Assembly: GCA_947452365.1 (NCBI GenBank)
Contig: CANGCO010000005.1
Span: 18,636-82,635, forward strand
Source: Caulobacteraceae bacterium
GTDB lineage: Bacteria; Pseudomonadota; Alphaproteobacteria; Caulobacterales; Caulobacteraceae
DNA: 64,000 bases
Direction of reading: 5' to 3'
Within the stretch, counting starts at the first letter, position 1; each line of letters opens with the position of its first letter. Shown piece by piece: positions 35,213-43,820 of the stretch. The notes under the pieces are model-generated. The model worked only from the letters and a program-made list of their open reading frames with translations. It had not been told where the DNA came from and searched no databases. Position numbers and translations under genes: made by a program.

Positions 35213-37027
35213 ATGCGCGCGTTTCGCCATATTCTTCTAGGCTTGAGCCTGTCATGCATGCCCGTGCTGGTATGGTCAGCGCCTCTAAGCGCAGAGGTCA
35301 CTGCGGACCCAACCGCTTCTGCTCATGAAACTGACACGACAGAGGCACCCGTTCGACGTGCGCCGGGTTGGCGGCCAACCTATCCAGCGGCCATTATCCA
35401 GGTCAATCCAGATGCCGTAGCGACCCCACCCCCTGAGGCTTTTCCTGTCGATGAATTGCCCATGCCTGATCGTTGGCGGATTATCGAGGCCTTAGGCACA
35501 CATGCGCGCTGGTATGACCCATACAACCAAAACACCTTAAAGGGTGATCGGCCCTTGCCAGGCCTTGAGGACTGGTTTTTTGCCTTCAATGGCGTTTCAG
35601 ACTCGGTTTTGGAACTGCGATCCTTCCCTGTTCCTGTCGGTGGCCCAACGACCGAAAACCCGAATAGCCTAGATACGTTTGGACGCTCTGACAGTCTTGT
35701 CGCCTCCCAGACAATCTTACTGGGGGCGTCCCTTTTCAAGGGATCAACGGCCTTCAAACCGCCCGAGCTTGAGTTCCATATCGCGCTAGGGCTCAATGCA
35801 AATTATGCTGTGATTAGCGAGCGCGGCCTGCTGTCTATCGCGTCTTCAAGAGGGCCGAGGCGGTATGATCAGTTTTTGGCACTGCAGGAAGCCTTTATCG
35901 ATTACCACCTGCGTAATGTGTCCGATCGCTACGATTTTGACTCGTTAAGGATTGGAATCCAGCCGTTTTCTTCTGATTTTCGCGGCTTTTTGTTTCAAGA
36001 CAACCAGCTTGGCATAAGGCTTTTTGGCAACCGCGATAACAATAAATTCCAGTACAATCTGGCAGGGTTTGTATTGGTCGAAAAAGATACGAATTCAGGT
36101 TTGAACGATGTCGGTCAAGCCTTGCGCAAGGACGCCTTTCTTGTCGGCAATCTTTACCGCCAGGACTTGCCCGTGCCCGGCATAACCTCGCAAATCACAC
36201 TGATCTATAATGCGAACCGTGAGGGGCGTGAGGTCCATTATAATTCCAACGGTTTCCCGGCCAGACCCGCCCTGATCGGAAACTTGCGGCCGCGCGATTA
36301 TGACATTGTCTATTTGGGTTATAATCTCGACGGCCACCTTGGCCGCATCAACCTGACGGGCTCGATTTATGGCGCGCTCGGTGAGGATCGTAATTCCATC
36401 TTTACCGATAAGGCGGCTGACGTCCGCGCCTGGTTTGCAGCCCTTGAGCCATCCATCGATCTTGACTGGATCCGAGTGCGTTTGTCGGGCCTGTACGCTT
36501 CTGGTGATCATAATCCGTATGATCATAAAGAAACAGGCTTTGACGCAATTTCTGAAAACCCGCTCATTGCCGGTGCAGATACCAGCTATTGGATCCGTCA
36601 ATCTGTGCCGTTTGTCGGCGGTGGACGTGGTGTCTCTATCAATGGCCGCAATGGTGTTTTGAATGCTCTAAGGTCTTCCAAGGAGGAGGGGCAGTCTAAT
36701 TTTAACAATCCCGGAACGGTATTGTTGGGGGCAGGCGCAGATCTGGATCTAACGCCCAATCTTCGCGTGAGTGGCAATCTGAATCATATCTGGTTTGCAG
36801 ATACGGCGGTCATCCAAGCCCTGAGGCAAGAAGGATCGATCCCAAACGAAGTCGGTTGGGACTATTCGGTGGCTGCAATCTGGCGGCCCTTAATGACCCA
36901 AAACATTGTATTCCGGCTTTCAGCCGCTGCTCTTGATCCGGGTGCCGGGTTTAAGGACCTGTTCACCGATCGCGCGCGATCGGGGCGTTTTTACTCAGTC
37001 TTGCTCAACACCGTTTTGGCATTCTAG
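35213..37027 (+). CDS. Outer-membrane beta-barrel protein of the cytochrome island
   Basis: A 604-residue exported protein: signal peptide (ILLGLSLSCMPVLVWSA), a Pro-rich periplasmic stretch, then alternating amphipathic strands, many aromatic girdle residues, and a C-terminal Phe (SVLLNTVLAF), as expected of a barrel inserted by BamA. It lacks a TonB plug. It sits between two multihaem cytochrome genes with the same direction, the position a porin takes in porin-cytochrome conduits. It does not show recognisable MtrB sequence, so the conduit role rests on context. Confidence 0.72.
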   Translation: MRAFRHILLGLSLSCMPVLVWSAPLSAEVTADPTASAHETDTTEAPVRRAPGWRPTYPAAIIQVNPDAVATPPPEAFPVDELPMPDRWRIIEALGTHARWYDPYNQNTLKGDRPLPGLEDWFFAFNGVSDSVLELRSFPVPVGGPTTENPNSLDTFGRSDSLVASQTILLGASLFKGSTAFKPPELEFHIALGLNANYAVISERGLLSIASSRGPRRYDQFLALQEAFIDYHLRNVSDRYDFDSLRIGIQPFSSDFRGFLFQDNQLGIRLFGNRDNNKFQYNLAGFVLVEKDTNSGLNDVGQALRKDAFLVGNLYRQDLPVPGITSQITLIYNANREGREVHYNSNGFPARPALIGNLRPRDYDIVYLGYNLDGHLGRINLTGSIYGALGEDRNSIFTDKAADVRAWFAALEPSIDLDWIRVRLSGLYASGDHNPYDHKETGFDAISENPLIAGADTSYWIRQSVPFVGGGRGVSINGRNGVLNALRSSKEEGQSNFNNPGTVLLGAGADLDLTPNLRVSGNLNHIWFADTAVIQALRQEGSIPNEVGWDYSVAAIWRPLMTQNIVFRLSAAALDPGAGFKDLFTDRARSGRFYSVLLNTVLAF

Positions 37028-37037
37028 GGGCTGAAGA

Positions 37038-40000
37038 ATGATCAAACAGGGCGCGATAAAAATCGGTGTGGCGGGAATCTTGGCGGTCGTATTGGCCTGC
37101 TTGAGCCCAAGCATATTAGAGGCCGGCGAATCTGAGCGGCCTGTCGCCCGGCATTGGATAACGGCCCCCCCCGCGCCAGTTACCCAGACGCCAGAGCAGG
37201 GGGCTGCCAAGAGTGCGGGCTGTATCAGCTGTCACACCTCAACCGATGCCGCCTCCATGCATAATAGCCCCAGCGTCGTAATCGGTTGCGCCGATTGCCA
37301 CGGCGGTGATGCACACATCGTGGCACCGGCGGGCTTGGCAAAGACTGATCGGGCCTATCAGAAACTACTGGACACGGCCCATGTGTTGCCGCGCTTCCCG
37401 CATTCTTGGGGCTATCCCAACTCGGCCAATCCTAAACGCAGCTATACCTTGTTGAATAAGGAATCGCCGGAATTTGTGCGGTTTGTGAATCCGGGGGACT
37501 ACCGGGTCGCCAGGGAGAGTTGCGGTGCTTGTCATCTTGAACTCATCCAGGCGGCTGAGCGGTCGCTGATGGCCAATGGTGCCATGTTCTACGGTGGCGC
37601 GACCTATAATAATGGCGTAGTGCCGCTCAAAAACTATGTTTTGGGCGAGGCCTATACACGCGACGGCAGGCCTGCCTCGGTCCTGTCTCCTGGGAGCCCG
37701 GCCGGAACGATTACGCCAGATGAGGCCAAGCGCGGGGCCATTGCCCGATTGTTTCCCTTGCCGACTTGGCAGGTGGTCAAGCCAAGTGACGTATTCCGTG
37801 TTTTTGAACGGGGCGGTCGTAACAATAATAGCCAGTTTGCTGAGGTTGGACTGCCCAATTCCACAGGTCAGACACAGAGGCTAGAAGAGCCCGGTCGGCC
37901 AGACATACATCAATCCAATCGTGGCCCGGGCACCGGGCTTCGTGTCGCGATTCCTGTGCTGAATATTCACAAAACCCGGCTGAATGACCCGTTCATGTGG
38001 TTCATGGGTACAAATGATCAGCCCGGCGATTATCGCTCCTCAGGTTGCACGGCCTGCCATGTGATATACGCCAATGATCGTGAGCCGCGCCATAGCCTCG
38101 GTTATTCGCAATATGGCCGCGATGGGCAAGGTGCCAGCAGTGATCCAACCATCGACAAGTCGGCTTCTGGGCACCCGATCAAGCACGCTTTCACTCGAGC
38201 AATACCGACTTCACAGTGCATGAATTGCCATATGCACCAGCCCAACATGTTCCTGAATAGCTATCTTGGCTACACCATGTGGGACTATGAATCCGATGCG
38301 CCCACCATGTGGCCGGAAAAGCAGCGCTATCCGGATGCCGAGGAAATGCGCAAGGTCCTGGATCGCAATCCGGAGGGCGCAGCGCCGCGAGGTAAATGGG
38401 CAGATTTGGATTTCCTGCGCGAGGTCAGTGATCATAATCCAGAGCTAAAAGATACACAGATGGCCGATTATCATGGTCATGGATGGAACTTCCGGGCCGT
38501 GTTTAAGCGCGACCGCGAAGGCAATCTTCTTGATGCCATTGGTGATGTTGTCTCACCGAACGACCCTGAAAAATGGCGCAAAGCCGGGGAGGGCCAATTC
38601 GTTGCCCCAGGCACTAACCCGGGCAAGACCGTTCATATGATGGATATTCATGCCGAGTTAGGCCTGCAATGCGCCGACTGTCATTTTGCACAAGACAGCC
38701 ACGGCTCGGGCCTGATCATCGGTGAAGTCGCCAATGCCGTCGAGATCGGGTGCAAGGATTGCCATGGATCGACAAAGGCCTATCCGACCTTGAAGACATC
38801 AGGCCCAGCCGCGCGGCCGGGTGGCACGGATTTGGCATTACTGCGTAATCCCGACGGCAAGCGACGGTTTGAGTGGCAAGAGCAAAATGGCCGTCAGGTG
38901 CTTATCCAGCGCTCGATTGTTGATCCCAATCGCGAATGGCGTATCCATCTCGTGCGCGACTCCGTCGATGCCGCCAGCCCCGACTTCAACCCGGTCGCCG
39001 CGCGCGCCAAGCTAATGTCTCGATTAAAGCCGGGCATAGCGCCAATGGCTTGGGGGCCCGGTGTCGAGGACAAGGATCTTGCCCATGGCGATGACAATAT
39101 GGCCTGCTTCAGTTGCCATACATCCTGGACGCCGTCGTGCGGGGGGTGCCATCTGCCGATTGAGGCCAATTGGCTAACCAAGTCGCATAAGTATGAGGGC
39201 GAGACCGCCCGCAACTGGGCCAGCTATAATCCACAGGTCGCCCGCGATGACACCTTTATGTTAGGTCGCCATTCCGACGGAAAGGACGGCATTATTGCCC
39301 CCGTTCGCTCTTCATCGGCCCTGATCCTGTCGTCAACAAACGTCAATCGTGAGCGAATTTATGTTCAGCAGCCACCGATTTCGGCAATCGGCTTTTCAAG
39401 TCAGGCCTTTGCGCCCCACTTCCCGCACACAGTCCGCCTGACGGAAACTAAGAACTGCGCAGACTGTCATTTGTCTGAGGCCAATGACAATAATGCGGTC
39501 ATGGCTCAGCTGTTTACCCTGGGTACCAATTTCGTCAATTTCGTCGGTGTGAATGCCTGGGTTGGTTTGGGGCAAGGGCTGGAAGCGGTTCGGGTCACTG
39601 AATGGGATGAACCGCAGTCGGTGATTGGCTCCTATTTGCAGCGCTTTGCTTATCCCGATTTTTACCGTCAGCATGTCGAGCGCAATAAGCGCGAGCTTGT
39701 CAATTGGGTTCGCCCGGCTGGGACGGATGGCAAGGGCGGGAATGGCGTGCCCGAGGTCTTTAGCAATATCCACCAGCCCACTAACGATGCTGTGCATTGC
39801 CTGCAGTTGCGGGGCGAATACATGTTTGTCGCCGAAGGGGCCGGCGGTTTTCGCGTTTATGATGTGGCAAATATTGGCAATAAGGGTGTCTCAAAGCGCA
39901 TCCTGACCGCTCCGTTCTCAAAACTTGGCCAAGACACACATATTGCTTCGAAGAATGCGACGTGTGTTGCCTTGCCGACCAACCAGCCGATTGCGCCGAT

Positions 40001-40988
40001 GCGCAGTACACCGGCGATGCGCGCCGACAATCACGAGCAAGCCTTTCATCCCATCTATAATTATGCGGTTGTGACAGACGCCGAGGAGGGCCTGATCCTT
40101 GTTGATGTGAACACCTTGGCTGATGGAGAGCCGCGCAATAATTTCTTCAAGCGGGCTGTGACCTGGAACCCCGATGGTGTGCTCAAGGGCGCACGCCATG
40201 TGACACTAGGTGGCCATTTTGCCTATATTGCTGCTGATGCCGGACTTGTGGTCGTGGATCTTGATGATCCGCTAAAGCCAAGGCTGCTGACGACTATTCC
40301 GCTGGTCGATGTCCGCGCCTCTGCGCTGCAATTTAGATATTTGTTTGTCACCACGGCGCGAGGTCTTGAGGTGCTGGATGTAACGCATCTGGACAGGCCC
40401 CGGCCAATCCCGGGCGCCGCGTTTGCTCTGCAGGATGCACGACGGGTTTATGTCGCGCGGACCTATGCCTATGTGGCGGCAAAAGGCGAGGGCTTGGTGA
40501 TCTTGAACGTTACCAATCCAGAGCGGCCGGTTTTGCAGCAACGCGTGACATTTGAGGGACAACTCAATGATGCCGAGGACGTTGTGGTTGCCTCGACCAA
40601 TGCCTCATTGTTTGCCTATGTTGCAGATGGGCGTAATGGGTTGAAGGTTGTTCAACTGACCAGTCCCGATAGCCAAAGGAACTTCTACGGATTTTCTCCC
40701 CAGCCTCGGCCTGAGCTAATTGCGTGGGCGAAAACCCCGTCGCCCGCCTTGGCCTTGTCCAAGGGCCTGGATCGTGACCGGGCCGTAGATGAGGCCGGGG
40801 GCCAGATGGCCGTGTTTGGGCGGTTAGGGTCTAGACCCTTCAACCGTCCCGAAATGGAGCGGTTCTTCATTGATTGGACCGGCGCGCCTTATCAGGTCAC
40901 CAATAGCCCTAGCTCGGCAGAACTGGCCGCGGGCAGGCGCAAGGACTGGCTGGCCTCGGTTATGCGTGCCTTCATACCCAAGCCCTAG
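37038..40988 (+). CDS. Decahaem cytochrome c fused to LVIVD-like beta-propeller
   Basis: A 1316-residue exported protein with ten CxxCH sites: CISCH, CADCH, CGACH, CTACH, CMNCH, CADCH, CKDCH, CFSCH, CGGCH and CADCH, at about residues 61, 84, 163, 337, 394, 545, 572, 691, 701 and 807. From about 915 to 1210 six repeats of LVIVD type follow (FAYIAADAGLVVVDLDDP, YLFVTTARGLEVLDVT and others), forming a propeller. The N-terminus is a signal peptide; VVLAC could also be a lipobox. The gene follows the barrel gene by 10 bases. It is probably the outermost, substrate- or surface-facing cytochrome. Its acceptor or donor is unknown. Confidence 0.88.
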   Translation: MIKQGAIKIGVAGILAVVLACLSPSILEAGESERPVARHWITAPPAPVTQTPEQGAAKSAGCISCHTSTDAASMHNSPSVVIGCADCHGGDAHIVAPAGLAKTDRAYQKLLDTAHVLPRFPHSWGYPNSANPKRSYTLLNKESPEFVRFVNPGDYRVARESCGACHLELIQAAERSLMANGAMFYGGATYNNGVVPLKNYVLGEAYTRDGRPASVLSPGSPAGTITPDEAKRGAIARLFPLPTWQVVKPSDVFRVFERGGRNNNSQFAEVGLPNSTGQTQRLEEPGRPDIHQSNRGPGTGLRVAIPVLNIHKTRLNDPFMWFMGTNDQPGDYRSSGCTACHVIYANDREPRHSLGYSQYGRDGQGASSDPTIDKSASGHPIKHAFTRAIPTSQCMNCHMHQPNMFLNSYLGYTMWDYESDAPTMWPEKQRYPDAEEMRKVLDRNPEGAAPRGKWADLDFLREVSDHNPELKDTQMADYHGHGWNFRAVFKRDREGNLLDAIGDVVSPNDPEKWRKAGEGQFVAPGTNPGKTVHMMDIHAELGLQCADCHFAQDSHGSGLIIGEVANAVEIGCKDCHGSTKAYPTLKTSGPAARPGGTDLALLRNPDGKRRFEWQEQNGRQVLIQRSIVDPNREWRIHLVRDSVDAASPDFNPVAARAKLMSRLKPGIAPMAWGPGVEDKDLAHGDDNMACFSCHTSWTPSCGGCHLPIEANWLTKSHKYEGETARNWASYNPQVARDDTFMLGRHSDGKDGIIAPVRSSSALILSSTNVNRERIYVQQPPISAIGFSSQAFAPHFPHTVRLTETKNCADCHLSEANDNNAVMAQLFTLGTNFVNFVGVNAWVGLGQGLEAVRVTEWDEPQSVIGSYLQRFAYPDFYRQHVERNKRELVNWVRPAGTDGKGGNGVPEVFSNIHQPTNDAVHCLQLRGEYMFVAEGAGGFRVYDVANIGNKGVSKRILTAPFSKLGQDTHIASKNATCVALPTNQPIAPMRSTPAMRADNHEQAFHPIYNYAVVTDAEEGLILVDVNTLADGEPRNNFFKRAVTWNPDGVLKGARHVTLGGHFAYIAADAGLVVVDLDDPLKPRLLTTIPLVDVRASALQFRYLFVTTARGLEVLDVTHLDRPRPIPGAAFALQDARRVYVARTYAYVAAKGEGLVILNVTNPERPVLQQRVTFEGQLNDAEDVVVASTNASLFAYVADGRNGLKVVQLTSPDSQRNFYGFSPQPRPELIAWAKTPSPALALSKGLDRDRAVDEAGGQMAVFGRLGSRPFNRPEMERFFIDWTGAPYQVTNSPSSAELAAGRRKDWLASVMRAFIPKP

Positions 40989-41015
40989 CCCGAGGATCTG
41001 GACGATATCCTCGGG
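40989..41015. terminator. Hairpin between convergent cytochrome operons
   Basis: CCCGAGGAT (40989-40997) pairs perfectly with ATCCTCGGG (41007-41015) around a nine-base loop, in the 41-base gap between the stops of the propeller cytochrome and the FHA cytochrome. No T-run follows, so it may act as a bidirectional processing or termination structure. Confidence 0.55.
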
Positions 41016-41029
41016 ACACGGACCTTGAC

Positions 41030-42940
41030 CTAGGCCTTTGGCCCTGGCGGATGGTCGATTAAATGGATTGGCACGGGTGACTGCCTCAAGGTTCCGGTTG
41101 TGTGAAACCCATGACAGGTCTCGCAATCCCCAGACGCCGCCTGAGGCTGATGGGCCTTAGTTTTTCCGTGGCAATTGGCACAGACCTTGATCGACGGCGT
41201 CAGGACGTCGCTGGCATTGTCTGAGAGCGTCGCCTTGTGGCAGCTTGCGCAATTGGCCTGACCGTTTGGGTTTTGGCTGTGGGCCTTAATATTGTGGTTG
41301 AAGGCACCCCAGATCAGGGTTCGGTTGCTCACATGTATCGGTTCGAGGCCAATCCCCTGGTTTGACCTGTGACAATCGACACATAAGCCGCCTTTGCCAA
41401 AGGCTAGGCGAGTACCGGTCGAACCAGGCCCAGGTACCTCTATTGGCGGGGTTGATGCAGCCGATGATAACTTGTCCTCGGCACCGGGCCGGTGACGAAG
41501 CCATGCGCCTAGGCGTGAGACGATATTGCTCGGGCGATCTGGGCGTCCATTCAACAGAGCAACCGCCTTTGCGGGATCGCCATGGGGCAGGCTGCTTATG
41601 GTGCCATTAGGGGTTGTATAGTTCAAAGCATGGCAGGCGCCGCAGTCGCGTTGCATGTCAATAGGGCGCATGTCTTGGGCTATGCCTGTCGCTTCATGGC
41701 AGGATTTGCAGGTCAATGCCGCCCCATAGCCTTTTTGACGACCGAGCACCTGTGCCATCCGCGTAACACCGCCCAATGGCATCATATGAAGTTGGTGGGA
41801 AAAAATCAGACCAGAATTGTCGCGCATATCCGCCGAAAGTGCGACCCGCTTCAGCTCAAGCTTTCCGCCGTCTTGGGTCGCTATAAACGGGCGAAATTGC
41901 GGATGCTTGGCCCAGCTTGGCGTATCCACCAGCCGCGTATCGGTCAGACGGGTCTTTAGATTAGCATGACAATCTGCGCACGAAATGGTCTGGACTAGGG
42001 CCGGAACGGCCCGGCGTGGCGTGGACTTATCGGCGGGCTTGTTAGGTCCAGTCTCTGCGTTGACATGTTCGCGATGACAAGATGCGCAGCCATCGGGCGC
42101 ATGATTTAGAGCGCGATTCATCTTGTCTGATAAGCTGGCGCCCAGCCAGTGACGTGGCGGCATTGCCGCTAGCCAGCGATCATGGCTAGCATGCTGTTTA
42201 ATTAGGTTTGGCGCGAATGGACTGCCCAGACCTTTAGACTGTCGAAGCGACCCAGCAAGACTGACCTTATCCTGATTGAGGTTGTGGCAACCTAGGCAGG
42301 TTTCATCCTGAACCGGGACAAAGGCCTTTTGGTGACAGCTCGTACAGTCCTTATCGAGAAAGGCATGGGCTTGAGACAGTGGCCCTGTCGACCATTGGCG
42401 GTCAAATTGAACGGGCTTGTTCGTGGCGGCGCGGCTGTGCGCGTGCAAGGTCAGCGCGACAATGGGCACGATCAAACATGCGAGCAGAACCGAAATGGCC
42501 AGCGTCCAGGCCATGGCGCGCTTGCCAAAAATTCCTGCGCCAGGACTGAACAGGGTTGTCTCATCGAGTTGCGATTCAGCGCCTTGCGATGATTGTCCAA
42601 TCACCTGGGCAAGCGACACATCGGCTGGGTCTTCGGCTGCCGACACTGTGACAACTTGAGTGCCGAAACTTATCCGTGACGGGGTTTGCGCATTGATGAC
42701 GACCTGATGAACCAGTCGCCCGTTGATCTCAAAACCTTGAGGACCTAGGGCCACGATACGGATTTCTCCGGGCCCGACCTGATCTATGGCGGCATGCCTT
42801 AGGCTGGTGGTCAGATCCGTAAGTTGAATGTCACAATCTGAGCCTCGACCGATTGTAATGGTCCCCGTCTCAAAAATGCGTGTACGGACGATATCGCTGC
42901 CACCCGTGCGTTGCGTAGTCTGATGAAAAACAATGCTCAT
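41030..42940 (-). CDS. FHA domain - transmembrane helix - decahaem cytochrome c
   Basis: A 636-residue protein of three parts. Residues about 20-105 form an FHA phosphothreonine-binding domain (TIGRGSDCDIQL then SLRHAAI). One helix spans the membrane (about 143-166). The rest is periplasmic with ten CxxCH sites (CTSCH, CLGCH, CASCH, CADCH, CKSCH, CGACH, CVDCH, CASCH, CANCH, CETCH). The cytoplasmic FHA domain could let a phosphorylated partner control electron flow. GAGG lies 7-10 bases before ATG. It is the third gene of a minus-strand operon with the cytochrome b and the flavoprotein. The domain order is rare to my knowledge. Confidence 0.88.
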   Translation of the reverse strand: MSIVFHQTTQRTGGSDIVRTRIFETGTITIGRGSDCDIQLTDLTTSLRHAAIDQVGPGEIRIVALGPQGFEINGRLVHQVVINAQTPSRISFGTQVVTVSAAEDPADVSLAQVIGQSSQGAESQLDETTLFSPGAGIFGKRAMAWTLAISVLLACLIVPIVALTLHAHSRAATNKPVQFDRQWSTGPLSQAHAFLDKDCTSCHQKAFVPVQDETCLGCHNLNQDKVSLAGSLRQSKGLGSPFAPNLIKQHASHDRWLAAMPPRHWLGASLSDKMNRALNHAPDGCASCHREHVNAETGPNKPADKSTPRRAVPALVQTISCADCHANLKTRLTDTRLVDTPSWAKHPQFRPFIATQDGGKLELKRVALSADMRDNSGLIFSHQLHMMPLGGVTRMAQVLGRQKGYGAALTCKSCHEATGIAQDMRPIDMQRDCGACHALNYTTPNGTISSLPHGDPAKAVALLNGRPDRPSNIVSRLGAWLRHRPGAEDKLSSAASTPPIEVPGPGSTGTRLAFGKGGLCVDCHRSNQGIGLEPIHVSNRTLIWGAFNHNIKAHSQNPNGQANCASCHKATLSDNASDVLTPSIKVCANCHGKTKAHQPQAASGDCETCHGFHTTGTLRQSPVPIHLIDHPPGPKA

Positions 42941-42947
42941 GATCGCC

Positions 42948-43820
42948 TCACCAGTAGAAGAACACGCTAACGACGTGCGCCGTCAGGGCTGCCAGCAGAC
43001 CAAACGTCGCCGGAACATGGATATACAGCCACGCAACCAGCAGGCTGCGGATCTGGATATGGGTCCGCACCATCTTCAGGACGCTGGCCTTGCGGTCTAA
43101 TAGGGTTTGAATCTCTGCGAGGATTGGTGCGTCTGTCGCCGATGGCACCGCCCGCGCCAATTGGTCAAGCGCGGCCCTAGTCTTGCAGTTTGGATGTTGA
43201 TTGGTCATGCGGCGCCATACGCCCCCAGCGATATTTTTTGGATCGACCGACACTAGGACAATCGCCGCAAGATCACTGGTCAAGGGGCGCGCAAGGATAC
43301 TTAACTGGCGGTCTAGCCCAACCAGCTCTTCCACCATTAATTTTTGAGTGACCTCGCCTCGATTGGCACCTAGGGCGGTTGGCAGACGGACATATACGAT
43401 TACGCCGTAAATACCGGTGATGATAACGATCATCATAAGGACATAGGCGAGTGTGTGAACATTCCAGCCAAACTGAAACCCTGTGTGCAGTGTAGCTAGC
43501 ACAATCAAGGACAGACCCAGATAGACGTGCGCCGAAACCCAGGCCTTGAGCGACCAAGCCCCTGGTGTCATGGCCCGCTTACGCAGGCCAAGCAGCATCA
43601 GCCAAATGATCAACCCCGTACAGAGAATGCCAAGCGTATAGCCATAGGCGGAGCCTCCATTGGGGTGCGGGCGCACATCAATCAGGGCGTATCCCAATAT
43701 GGCAATCAGGCTGAGCCCAGCAGCGCGTTTTAGCCATAGAAAATTCTTGTGGCGCAAAAAACTCTCGTGGTGATCGTTCCGCGTTCGGCGATTGACATTG
43801 GTCTTCGGGGGCCTACTCAA
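42948..43820 (-). CDS. Dihaem-type cytochrome b membrane protein
   Basis: A 290-residue inner-membrane protein with about five helices. Two helices each carry a His pair 14 residues apart: His98/His112 (AHVYLGLSLIVLATLHTG) and His268/His282 (IHVPATFGLLAALTAH), the arrangement that binds two stacked haems b in cytochrome b561 and ferric-reductase-like proteins. Start choice: TTG at 43818-43820 overlaps the stop of the upstream flavoprotein as TTGA, with AAAGG just before; the long alternative start at 43931 would overlap that gene by over 110 bases. It probably passes electrons from the cytoplasmic flavoprotein or quinol to the periplasmic decahaem. Confidence 0.8.
   Translation of the reverse strand: MSRPPKTNVNRRTRNDHHESFLRHKNFLWLKRAAGLSLIAILGYALIDVRPHPNGGSAYGYTLGILCTGLIIWLMLLGLRKRAMTPGAWSLKAWVSAHVYLGLSLIVLATLHTGFQFGWNVHTLAYVLMMIVIITGIYGVIVYVRLPTALGANRGEVTQKLMVEELVGLDRQLSILARPLTSDLAAIVLVSVDPKNIAGGVWRRMTNQHPNCKTRAALDQLARAVPSATDAPILAEIQTLLDRKASVLKMVRTHIQIRSLLVAWLYIHVPATFGLLAALTAHVVSVFFYW

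Noticed and set aside
35213..37027. Barrel protein as a true MtrB homologue
   Set aside because: No MtrB-specific CxxC or recognisable sequence; only the genomic position supports a conduit role.
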